This document shows, piece by piece, positions 22,940 to 31,140 of a DNA stretch of 36,427 bases. Source of the DNA: Myxococcales bacterium. Its GTDB lineage: Bacteria; Myxococcota_A; Polyangia; Polyangiales; Polyangiaceae. The translations under genes were made by a program, and so were the position numbers. Each line of letters opens with the position of its first letter. The stretch's first letter is position 1. The stretch covers positions 1-36,427 of the forward strand of contig CAHJWM010000047.1 in assembly GCA_903642325.1 (NCBI GenBank), in the 5' to 3' direction. The notes beneath the pieces were generated by a model. It saw only the letters and a program-made list of their open reading frames with translations. It searched no databases and had not been told where the DNA came from.

Positions 22940-24673
22940 ATGATTCTTTCCGAGAACGGGCTGCCACGAGCCATCGAATACGGTGTGGTCGTGCTCGCCG
23001 CGCTGGCATTCGCCACGAGCTACGGCTTCAATTACGGCTTCGACAACCAGGTCGTGTATTTCCTGAAGTCGCTGACGCTGACCGATAAGAGCTTGCTGCG
23101 CGCGGACTGGTTCACGAATCACACTACGCAGTACCACCGCGTCTTCATCTACTTCGGCGCCGGGCTCTTGGAGCTGAACAAGCGCGGCTGGGCCGTAGCC
23201 GTCGCGCAGTTCGTGGCGGTGTTCGTGGGCGGCCTGTGTATGTATCGGCTCGTGAAGCGAATCGCCGGGGCCGGCCTGGGCGTGGCTGCGTTCTTGCTCT
23301 TGCTGTCCATGCTGTTCATAACGCGCACGTCCAGCGTCGCCGCGAGCTACTTGTTCGACACCATCATGCAGCCTTCCACGCTGGGTGCGCTCGGCTCGCT
23401 CGCGGGCACGCTCTTTTTCGTGGAAGAGCGTTGGCTGTGGTCAGGCCTATGCTTGGCGGCAGGCGGCGCGTTTCATGCCAATTACTTGGTCCTCAGCTAT
23501 CCGATCTTCGGCATCGCGCACTTGGCGCTCGGCTCGAAAGGCTCGAGGAAACGGCTGCTGGAGCAATTCGCGCCGCTCGTGGTCGTGACGATTGCGCTGT
23601 TTCCGTTGCTCTTGGCGGCGTCGCACACCAAGGCCTCGCCTGAGGCGCAGGAAATCCTGTTTCGGATCCGGTCGCCACACCACTACAACCCTGGCCACTA
23701 CGAGCGCAACTTCATGCCCGTAGCGGCTTGGCAGCTGCTCGGGGTCGGTAGCGGCTGGCTGATTCATCGCACCCCGAATGGCCGCCGGCTGGGCGCCGTG
23801 TTCGCTGGCCTCCTGATCACGATCTGGACCGGGACGTTACTGAGCACGTTCGTCGAGATCCCGAAAGTGACGCAAATCTTCGTTTGGCGATTCGCGCCGA
23901 ACGCAGATCTGATGGGTCAGATCCTCGTCGCATGCGCGCTCGCGCAGGTTTTGACCCGGCCCGGGATAGTGCGTAAATTTCCGCCGGTTGCGATCGGCCT
24001 CGCCTGCGCAGGACTCGGCGTTTTCGGCTTGTACTTCCGCAACAAGGAAGGGGCGCCGCTGCCGCGGCTACTGCTCGGTTTCTTCGCACTCGCCGTGCTC
24101 GCGCGTGTCGTCGACCTGGGCTTGAATTGGCTGACGGACCTGCGGCCGGAGCAGCGATCTCGGGTGGTCGTGGTCAAACGCTGGCTGGGCCGAACGCCAC
24201 TATTGGTCGGCGCGCTTGCGCTGTACGTCCTTGCGCCGGACCGCATCTCGCAAGGCATTCATCGGTCCAACCTACTGAAGGGAGAAGGCGGCGCTCAGTC
24301 GGATCTGTATCGCTGGCTCCGTGAACGATCACCCAAAGACGCGGTGTACCTGACCCCGCCGGATCTAGAAGCCACGCGCTTCTTGGGTCAGCGCGCGATC
24401 GTGGTCGATTGGAAGGCAGTGCCGTTGATCCCCACCGAGCTCTTGGGCTGGTACGAACGCCTGTGCGACGTAACCGGCCGGCAAGTGAGCGGTGCCGGTG
24501 ACATGAGCGGCTACAATTCGATCGACCCCGAGCGGCTAGCCTCCGTAGTGGCCAAGTATCGGCCCGACTATCTAGTGCTGCGCCGCGGAGGCGAGCGGCG
24601 TTTTCCGGATCTGCTCGTCGCCTTTCAAAATAGCGGTTATTCGGTGCTCAAGATCGCTAGCAGTGGGCCTTGA
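22940..24673 (+). CDS. multi-spanning membrane protein, GT-C-like
   Basis: 577 residues from ATG 22940; earlier starts back to 22742 would overlap the opposite gene. TM1 is followed by GFNYGFDNQVVYFLKSLTL with D35 in the first external loop, then LLRADWFTNHTTQYHRVFIYF, a segment that I recall in a family of large membrane proteins without assigned function (DUF6798-like). Some ten TM segments extend to about residue 440. The tail is soluble, with DAVYLTPPDLEATRFLG and KYRPDYLVLRRGGERRF. Function is inferred only from topology and neighbours: probably a sugar transferase or related step. Followed 49 bases later by a GT2 gene on the same strand. Confidence 0.65.
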   Translation: MILSENGLPRAIEYGVVVLAALAFATSYGFNYGFDNQVVYFLKSLTLTDKSLLRADWFTNHTTQYHRVFIYFGAGLLELNKRGWAVAVAQFVAVFVGGLCMYRLVKRIAGAGLGVAAFLLLLSMLFITRTSSVAASYLFDTIMQPSTLGALGSLAGTLFFVEERWLWSGLCLAAGGAFHANYLVLSYPIFGIAHLALGSKGSRKRLLEQFAPLVVVTIALFPLLLAASHTKASPEAQEILFRIRSPHHYNPGHYERNFMPVAAWQLLGVGSGWLIHRTPNGRRLGAVFAGLLITIWTGTLLSTFVEIPKVTQIFVWRFAPNADLMGQILVACALAQVLTRPGIVRKFPPVAIGLACAGLGVFGLYFRNKEGAPLPRLLLGFFALAVLARVVDLGLNWLTDLRPEQRSRVVVVKRWLGRTPLLVGALALYVLAPDRISQGIHRSNLLKGEGGAQSDLYRWLRERSPKDAVYLTPPDLEATRFLGQRAIVVDWKAVPLIPTELLGWYERLCDVTGRQVSGAGDMSGYNSIDPERLASVVAKYRPDYLVLRRGGERRFPDLLVAFQNSGYSVLKIASSGP

Positions 24674-24722
24674 GCCCTTGCAGGCTTTAGGAGCCTGAGG
24701 CACGTTCCTCGCGCATTCGCTG

Positions 24723-25718
24723 ATGCTAACGCCGCACGCCCCCAAACTTTCGTTCGTGATCCCGTTCATGAACGAGGAAGCGACGCTCGAGGAGCTGTAT
24801 CGGCGCATCGCCGAAGCCGTCACGCCCACCTTGTCGGCCGATGAGAGCTTCGAAGTGATCTTCGTCGACGACGGCAGCACGGACGATTCGGTGGCCGTAG
24901 CCGAACGCTTGGTGCGGGCCCACGCCCAGGTCAGCTTGCTTGAGTTGCAAGGTAACTTTGGCAAGAGCGCGGCCCTGGCCGCCGGCTTCAGCAAGGCAAG
25001 CGGCCGCATCGTGTTCACGCTCGACGCAGACCTGCAAGACGACCCCAAGGAAATCCCGCGCTTCCTCAGCAAGCTTTCCGAAGGCTTCGACCTAGTCAGC
25101 GGCTATAAACAGAAGCGCAACGACCCGGTAAGCAAGGTATTGCCCTCGCGGGTTTTCAATTGGCTCGTGCGGACGGCCACCGGTGTGAAGCTGCACGACG
25201 TGAATTGCGGCTTCAAGGCCTACCGGGACGTGGTGCTGAAAAATGTGCGCCTATACGGGGAGCTGCATCGCTTCGTGCCCGTGCTCGCGCATTGGAAGCG
25301 ATTTCGCATCGGTGAAATCCCGGTCGAGCACCATGCGCGTAAATTCGGCTACTCCAAGTTCGGCGGCGGCCGCTTTTTCCGCGGCTTGATGGATCTGCTC
25401 ACGGTCGTGTTTCTGCTGCGCTATGGCCGGCGCCCCGCGCACTTCTTTGGCGCGGTCGGCACGCTGACGCTGGCACTGGGCGTGGCGCTGTTCGGCTATT
25501 TGACGGTCATCTGGTTTGAAGGCCAGTCGATTGGTCGTCGCCCGCTCCTGATCTTGGCCGTCCTGCTGATCGTGGTTGGGGTGCAGATCTTGGCGACAGG
25601 CTTGATCGCCGAGCTGATCGTGCATCTGGCGCGGACCGAGCTGCCTTACGTGCTCAAGCGTGAAGCGGTCCACGAAGTGATGCCGCTCCAAGAGCGGGCG
25701 CCCGCATTTTACCGTTGA
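24723..25718 (+). CDS. GT2 polyprenyl-phosphate glycosyltransferase (GtrB/ArnC-like)
   Basis: 331 residues, ATG 24723. FVIPFMNEEATLEELY, VDDGSTDDSVAV, ELQGNFGKSAALAAG and the metal site TLDADLQDDPKEIP place it in GT2; VNCGFKAYRDVV and EHHARKFGYSKFGGGRF follow. Two C-terminal TM helices (TLTLALGVALFGYLTVI, LLILAVLLIVVGVQILA) fit membrane-bound enzymes that load a sugar onto a polyprenyl phosphate. It lies in the same direction as the GT-C-like gene at 22940, and a donor-maker/donor-user pairing is plausible. It meets the DUF6311 gene tail to tail, 25 bases apart. Confidence 0.88.
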   Translation: MLTPHAPKLSFVIPFMNEEATLEELYRRIAEAVTPTLSADESFEVIFVDDGSTDDSVAVAERLVRAHAQVSLLELQGNFGKSAALAAGFSKASGRIVFTLDADLQDDPKEIPRFLSKLSEGFDLVSGYKQKRNDPVSKVLPSRVFNWLVRTATGVKLHDVNCGFKAYRDVVLKNVRLYGELHRFVPVLAHWKRFRIGEIPVEHHARKFGYSKFGGGRFFRGLMDLLTVVFLLRYGRRPAHFFGAVGTLTLALGVALFGYLTVIWFEGQSIGRRPLLILAVLLIVVGVQILATGLIAELIVHLARTELPYVLKREAVHEVMPLQERAPAFYR

Positions 25719-25743
25719 GCCGTTCGCTCGAGCTTGCCAGCCC

Positions 25744-27432
25744 TCAAGGGCAATTCAAAGAACAGTTCTCCTCGGTCGTTTGCCGTGTGCGGCACGCCGG
25801 CCGGCACTGCCAATCGGGCGCCAACACCAAGAACCCGTCGATGTCTTGGAGCAGGCCGGAGGGTTGCACGGTGCGGCGGGCCGCGGCCTCGTACGACCGC
25901 TCTAAAATGTACAGCGTGCGCGGCGTGTAGCTGCCCTTTTGCACGGCCAGCTGCGCTTCCTGTTTCGCTCGCTTGAGCTTATTTTTGTCGACGCGCGCCA
26001 GATACACCGAATCCGTCGACATGCCGTGCATAGCCGCGAAGTACCCAAACACCGCGTGATGACGCGCGATGTTACGCGTGGGCACCAGACGGATCTCGTC
26101 GTAGTTGGCCGGTACCTGCGACCAGAACGCGGACTCGAGCGGTGAGCGCCACGTCGACCCAGCGACCATCAACCGCTGCCGAATAGGCCACCAGCCCGCG
26201 CTGCTGTCGGCCGCTTGCACCAACACGGCGGCGAACACCAGCGCCGCCGCAACGCGTGGGCGATAGCGCTGGCAAAGCGCGCGCAGCACTACCCAGAGCA
26301 GCAGATAGAACACCGGCCAGAACACTCGGCCCGAGCTACGGAGGGTGTTCGCGCGTGCGACCCATGCCGGCGACAGCGGAACCACGTACGACCGATCCGC
26401 CAGCCCAACGCGGTTCGAAATCGCGAATAACGTGAATCCCGCGGAGAGCAGAAGGAGCGGCCAATACTGTTTACGACGACGCACCCCTGGCCAGGCCTCT
26501 TTGAGGGCGGGGAGCGCCGCCAGCGCAAGAAGCAGCCCGCCCAAGCCAAAAAAATTGAACCCCTCGTAATCTCCCGCGGCTTCCGGCAGGTCATGAAGTA
26601 AGTACGACCAGCCACTGGCATCGACCAACGACGTTAGGTTCATGCGGTACAGGCCGAAGCCCGATTTCAGCACGCCCTCTCCGACCATGAACAGGCCCGC
26701 TTGCCAGAGCGCAAGCAACACGACGGCGGGCACCACGAAGAGCTGCACGAAATCGGCCCGTGTACGCCCGTCATGGAAAACTCGGCGCAACCAATCGCTG
26801 AGCCACAAGCCGAGCACCATGGCCGTCAAGTAGGAGTGAACGAGGCTAACCGTGAACGCCAAGAGGGGCCAGGCCGCGCCCCGCGCCCGGTTGCGCGGCC
26901 CGAGGCACAAGTACAGGGCGGCCAGTAAGAGCCACTGACCCAGCAATTGATAGTGACCATTCAGACGCCACAGGAACGGCGGCGCGAACAGGAACAGCGC
27001 CGCTCCACAACCGCGAAGAAAGCGCTCACGCGTCAATAGGCCGACCAATAACCAGGCGAACCAAGCGTGCAGCACGAAACAACACAGGATCCAGATGCCG
27101 AAATACTGAAAAGGGTCTGGTAGCCAGCGCGTGACGACTTTCAGTGGAAATGCGAACAGCGGCAGGTTGTCTGCGTACGCAATCGAGCTGCCGATCTCGG
27201 CGCCATACTTTGGGTTCGAGCCCAATGGGAAACCCCACTGGCTATTGCGGAAGAAGTGCCAGCTCAGAAAATACTGAACGGCGTCGCCCTCGCTGAGCCA
27301 CGCAATATTACGCGGCCTCAAGATCCGCCCGCCGGTCACGCCGAAGAAGGTCAGCACCCCCAGCACGACGGGGATGGCCGCCTCCTTGGCCTGACTAGAG
27401 ACTCGCGCGCGCAGGTTCGAGAGGCGGCTCAC
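25744..27432 (-). CDS. DUF6311 membrane protein (GT-C superfamily)
   Basis: 562 residues, ATG 27432, overlapping the stop of the upstream propeller gene by ATGA. TM1 is followed by RNIAWLSEGDAVQYFLSWHF with E48 and D50, then SQWGFPLGSNPKYGAEIGSS and PDPFQYFGIWILCCF, which I recognise as the DUF6311 pattern, a group of GT-C-like enzymes often near glycan loci. The membrane part runs to about residue 420 and a soluble domain ends the protein. The last residues (RPACRTRQTTEENCSLNCP) hold three cysteines. Translation after the propeller gene suggests the two products work on the same substrate. Confidence 0.8.
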   Translation of the reverse strand: MSRLSNLRARVSSQAKEAAIPVVLGVLTFFGVTGGRILRPRNIAWLSEGDAVQYFLSWHFFRNSQWGFPLGSNPKYGAEIGSSIAYADNLPLFAFPLKVVTRWLPDPFQYFGIWILCCFVLHAWFAWLLVGLLTRERFLRGCGAALFLFAPPFLWRLNGHYQLLGQWLLLAALYLCLGPRNRARGAAWPLLAFTVSLVHSYLTAMVLGLWLSDWLRRVFHDGRTRADFVQLFVVPAVVLLALWQAGLFMVGEGVLKSGFGLYRMNLTSLVDASGWSYLLHDLPEAAGDYEGFNFFGLGGLLLALAALPALKEAWPGVRRRKQYWPLLLLSAGFTLFAISNRVGLADRSYVVPLSPAWVARANTLRSSGRVFWPVFYLLLWVVLRALCQRYRPRVAAALVFAAVLVQAADSSAGWWPIRQRLMVAGSTWRSPLESAFWSQVPANYDEIRLVPTRNIARHHAVFGYFAAMHGMSTDSVYLARVDKNKLKRAKQEAQLAVQKGSYTPRTLYILERSYEAAARRTVQPSGLLQDIDGFLVLAPDWQCRPACRTRQTTEENCSLNCP

Positions 27433-30032
27433 TTCGATTTGAGGCCATATACCACGACGCTGCCCGAGTACTGCTCGTTCAAGCTACCGAGATTTTCGTC
27501 GGCCGGCCCGAAGGCAGCCTGATACACGCGCCCATTGGCGACCGTCGGGGGAACGTACTTGGCAAACTTATCCACCGAGCTCGCGCTCGCGCGACTCTCG
27601 TCCTGATACAGTGTCTCGAGAGTCTCGGCGTTGAAGGCATAGAGATGAGCCGGCACGATGGCCTGCGCCGAGTCAGCGGTCGGAACATTGGCCCAGACGA
27701 TGCCCGTCTTTGGGTTGTCGCCGTTGGACGAGACGGACAGAAAGCCGCCGGGCATACCGCAGGGAGCTCGCGCTTCGGACTGAGCGACGACGGAAAATGC
27801 GCCGCTCGTTGGGTCGAGCTCGAGCTTTTTCAAGTAGTCGGCCTCGCCCATCAAGTACAGATTCGCGGCGCCGGTTGCCGATTTCCAATAAATGACGCTG
27901 CTGTGTAAGTTGGCAATCCCGCCATTTTCGACCACACAGTCGTCACTGGGAATCGCCGTGAGATCTTCGAACGCGACGTCGTTGGTCGCTCCATGGCCCC
28001 CGAGCGCGCCCTGCCTCATCACGTACACGCGGCCGTCCTTGCCGCCACTAACGACGAAGTCGGTGTCCGGCACCAGCATCGCTCCGCTCGAGGAAAAGTC
28101 CAGGTCGTGCTGATCCAGCCCGTCCGCATTGGCGGGACGGAACGAGCTCAACACCGACAATGTAGACGAGAGCTCGATGGCCGCGTTCGCATACGGATAA
28201 TGCTTCGCGGCCGGGCCGTTGCCCGTGACCACGTACACGTTCCCTGCGGCGTCCGCCGCGGGGCCCTGCCCCGATTGCCAGATGCCCGCCATCCCTCCGT
28301 CCTTGCTGGCGACGCCCTCCGGGGCGTCCACCCAAACGTCGCGCTGAGAGAGCGTCGCTGCGTCGTAGGAAATAACCCAGCCGTAATAGGGTCGACGGTC
28401 CTGATATGAACCGAACGCCAAGTAGACTTTGCCCTGCGATAGCAAGAGCGATGGCCGCTGCATCTGGCGGTTAGCCAAAAACGGGACCGCGTAGCCCTGA
28501 AATTCGTAGTTCGGGTCGACCGTGATGGGGCTGCCTTGACGCTCTTCTAGGGTGCGACTGTCGAGAGCGTGGAGCTGCACGAGGTAACGATGTTTGGGCT
28601 CCTGCACGGGAGCACATTGAGCAATGATCTCGGCTGGGAGCTCTTCGTCGGCGGTCAGGGCGACCACGTACAAGGTACTCGCTTCCGGATCGAGCACCGG
28701 GGTGCTGGTGATTCCGATTTGCGGCAGGCTATTGAAGACGCACTGTTGGCCGACCGCCGTGCTCCCCCCACCGGTGGTAAAATCGGCGAACGGCACGGGC
28801 ACGGGATGGCCGAGCGAGGTGTGCGCCAGGGGCTCGCCCGTATCGGCATCGAACAAATACACACTGTCGTTGCCAGTGGTGACATACAAGGCGTTGCGAA
28901 TGCCCTGACCCTGGTCGCTCAAATCGACGGTCGATAGATAGAGCGGCTGCGACCAGACATTGCCATCAACGGGGATCGTGAACAGCTTTCCGAAGCGATT
29001 GCTTGCGACAGTTTCGACGTTGAGCTCGAGCTCGTGCGTGTTGCCGCCAGTTCGAGCGTTGTCATTGTGTTGAGTCAACACCGAAGGGCCCGGAACGAGC
29101 GCGTGGCCAATCGAGCCGGTGGAATCGAGATAAAAGACGTCCAGTCGACCGGGACCCCACGAAACGCTGGCGACGCTACTCGCCTCCGGAATTCGGAATT
29201 TTTCGAGCTGCCAGCCCGCGTCGTAAAAGTGACGAACGAGCGTGGATGTGCCGGACAAGTAGAGCACGTCGAGCAGCCCCGTGGCGCGCGATGCGGCCGT
29301 CGGCGGCGTTTGGAGCGCCTCACCATTCAGTAGTTGCGTGGCGCCATCGTTCGTCCATTGGCTGAGCCGATTCGATTCGGAATGCGACCAAAACACATCC
29401 AGTCGTTGATCTGCCGAGGCGACCACGCTCGGCGCAGAGCCCACGTTTTTGGCGCTGTCCTCGCTGACCCAATCGTCACTCCACACGTCGCTCTTGGAAA
29501 GGTGGAGTAATGTTGCGCCCGGGCCGCGCGTGAAAACGTCCACTCCGGCATCGCTGCTCGCGGCCGCCGGCGTCAGTTGTTCGATCTCGGACTTACCAAG
29601 CAGCTCGCTCTGCCAGCGTGCGTCGGCGTCCAGGTAGGTGTGACCGAGTCGCTTCGATGCCGCGTCCCTATAAAATAGCTCGATTGGCTGCGTAGAGCTG
29701 GCGCTGGCCGACACGCCCGTGTCCGAGCTTCGCGCCGCCGCCACGATTTCCCAAGGCTGCCACGCGCCGTCGTCGAATGTGGAATGCCAAATCGCGCCAT
29801 TGCTCGCGACCGCGAACACATCTAGCTCCCCGACCGCCCCCGCGCAGGCGGCAATTCCATCCACGAAGCGGACGCTCGCCGGCGGATCAGGAAGGCGCTC
29901 GCCGGCCAGCAGCGGCCAGGTTGGGTCAACCTCGTCTTGCGGCGTGTCAGCGCTCGGATGGGCGGAAGAACAGCCGCAAAAGAGCGCATTCACGACGAAC
30001 AAAAATAGAATCGCACCACGAGACCACACCAC
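27429..30032 (-). CDS. exported double beta-propeller protein (lectin-like plus PQQ-type), probable lipoprotein
   Basis: 867 residues from GTG 30032 (the next codon is also GTG). A short signal sequence ends in NALFCGC, a near-lipobox with Cys21 (Phe at -3 is unusual). Residues 55-315 contain six repeats with the core L/V-DVF or IELF at about 70, 117, 164, 211, 254 and 297, spacing 43-47, each followed by an H and a W (IWHSTFDDGAWQPWE). This is like PLL-type fucose-binding lectin propellers. From 318, QHNDNARTGGN starts a PQQ-like propeller with VDGNVWSQPLYLS, LYVTTGNDSVYLFDADTG, GQGPAADAAGNVYVVTGNG and VSGGKDGRVYVM. No redox cofactor residues are evident. It may bind sugars at the surface. 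Function is inferred. Confidence 0.75.
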   Translation of the reverse strand: MVWSRGAILFLFVVNALFCGCSSAHPSADTPQDEVDPTWPLLAGERLPDPPASVRFVDGIAACAGAVGELDVFAVASNGAIWHSTFDDGAWQPWEIVAAARSSDTGVSASASSTQPIELFYRDAASKRLGHTYLDADARWQSELLGKSEIEQLTPAAASSDAGVDVFTRGPGATLLHLSKSDVWSDDWVSEDSAKNVGSAPSVVASADQRLDVFWSHSESNRLSQWTNDGATQLLNGEALQTPPTAASRATGLLDVLYLSGTSTLVRHFYDAGWQLEKFRIPEASSVASVSWGPGRLDVFYLDSTGSIGHALVPGPSVLTQHNDNARTGGNTHELELNVETVASNRFGKLFTIPVDGNVWSQPLYLSTVDLSDQGQGIRNALYVTTGNDSVYLFDADTGEPLAHTSLGHPVPVPFADFTTGGGSTAVGQQCVFNSLPQIGITSTPVLDPEASTLYVVALTADEELPAEIIAQCAPVQEPKHRYLVQLHALDSRTLEERQGSPITVDPNYEFQGYAVPFLANRQMQRPSLLLSQGKVYLAFGSYQDRRPYYGWVISYDAATLSQRDVWVDAPEGVASKDGGMAGIWQSGQGPAADAAGNVYVVTGNGPAAKHYPYANAAIELSSTLSVLSSFRPANADGLDQHDLDFSSSGAMLVPDTDFVVSGGKDGRVYVMRQGALGGHGATNDVAFEDLTAIPSDDCVVENGGIANLHSSVIYWKSATGAANLYLMGEADYLKKLELDPTSGAFSVVAQSEARAPCGMPGGFLSVSSNGDNPKTGIVWANVPTADSAQAIVPAHLYAFNAETLETLYQDESRASASSVDKFAKYVPPTVANGRVYQAAFGPADENLGSLNEQYSGSVVVYGLKSK

Positions 30033-30171
30033 GCACTCAAGCTACGACCGTCGAAGGGCTCGAACAAGCATTCGATCGCAACGAAAAAAGTTGAAACAAT
30101 CGCCGGTCGCGTCGGGTTGCGCTCGACACATTGCCGTAATCCGGCGGCAATCGAGCAACCGCCTCGCTTGG
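30033..30171. other. intergenic region between the flippase-like and propeller genes
   Basis: 139 bases on the minus-strand run. It may hold a promoter for the propeller/DUF6311 pair (there is a T-rich stretch around 30085-30100 on the minus strand) but I cannot mark a convincing box pair. No gene seen. Confidence 0.35.
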
Positions 30172-31140
30172 TTAGCGCCGCGCCCAGCGTTTCAAGCCCA
30201 GCCACATGCCCACGTCCGCGCACAGTGATGCCGCACGCGAAGCCACGGCAAGCGCGAGCGCGGGCGCCGCGCCCAGCGCGGGGGCGAGGCTGACCGCTAA
30301 AATCGCCTCCCGGACGCCCACCCCCGCGGGCGCGGCGAGGGCCACGAAGCCGCCCACCGTGGCCAGCGCGAACAACCCCGACGTGGACAACGCGACGGCA
30401 GAGTCCGCACCGAACGCGCGCGTCAGCAAGTAGCCGTGAAGCGCCCAGCTCGCCCAGTACGCGGCATGCGCGAGCAACAATGCGAACGGCACGAGGGGGC
30501 CCACGCCCGAAACCTTGAGTACACGCAGCACGATCTTCGGCAAGCGCGCGCGGTTCAAGCATGTCAAGGCAACCACGATCGAGGTAAACGCAATCACGAT
30601 GGGCACCGCCCAGGCGCCGAGCAAGGCGGTGAGGCCGCTCTGCGCCGGCAGCCACAGCAATGACGCGAACCCGACCACGCCGCCGGTCGCCGTCCACGAC
30701 AACATCTCGAGCCCGATGGACGAACCCACCGAGACGGCCGATAGGCCAAGGCGCGCCGCGCCTGCCATGCGCACGAACGGCAAACCGACCATACCGGGCG
30801 TGTAACGAGCGAGCTGCGAATCCATGTACAGCGAGAGCGCAGGGCCATGCGGCACCCGGCGGTCCGCCATCCGCTCGATCAATTCGATCCAACCGCGGCC
30901 CTGGATCAGGCAGCCGAGGGCAAGCGGCGCGACCGAGCCGAGCGCCCAAGACAAGTCGAACGAAACTTTGGTCTTGTTCCAGCGCTGCGCCAGATCCCAT
31001 GCCGAATAAGCCACGAAGCAAAATGCGATCAGCATGAACAGGGGCCCAAGCCGCTGCTTGAGCCCGGGCCCAGGCGGCGTTGGACGCCCGAGCTCATCGG
31101 GCCGAAGCGACGCGCGGGGGGGCTCGCGCTCGCCGCTCAA
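30172..31140 (-). CDS. LPG_synthase_TM/AglD-like membrane protein (possible lipid flippase)
   Basis: 322 residues, ATG 31140, overlapping the stop of the DUF2079 gene (ATGA). About eight TM segments. Family marks of the MprF N-terminal/UPF0104 domain: QLARYTPGMVGLPFVRMAG (the Y-x-PG-x-G region), then VGGFVALAAPAGVGVREAIL near the end. The C-terminal lysine-transfer domain of MprF is absent, so it is a stand-alone membrane domain as in archaeal AglD and other glycolipid handling proteins. In this locus it may flip or bind a lipid-linked sugar. Same transcription unit as the DUF2079 gene. Confidence 0.82.
   Translation of the reverse strand: MSGEREPPRASLRPDELGRPTPPGPGLKQRLGPLFMLIAFCFVAYSAWDLAQRWNKTKVSFDLSWALGSVAPLALGCLIQGRGWIELIERMADRRVPHGPALSLYMDSQLARYTPGMVGLPFVRMAGAARLGLSAVSVGSSIGLEMLSWTATGGVVGFASLLWLPAQSGLTALLGAWAVPIVIAFTSIVVALTCLNRARLPKIVLRVLKVSGVGPLVPFALLLAHAAYWASWALHGYLLTRAFGADSAVALSTSGLFALATVGGFVALAAPAGVGVREAILAVSLAPALGAAPALALAVASRAASLCADVGMWLGLKRWARR

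Noticed and set aside
30172-31140. Full MprF lysyl-phosphatidylglycerol synthase
   Set aside because: Only the membrane domain is present; the aminoacyl transfer domain is missing, so the resistance function should not be assigned.
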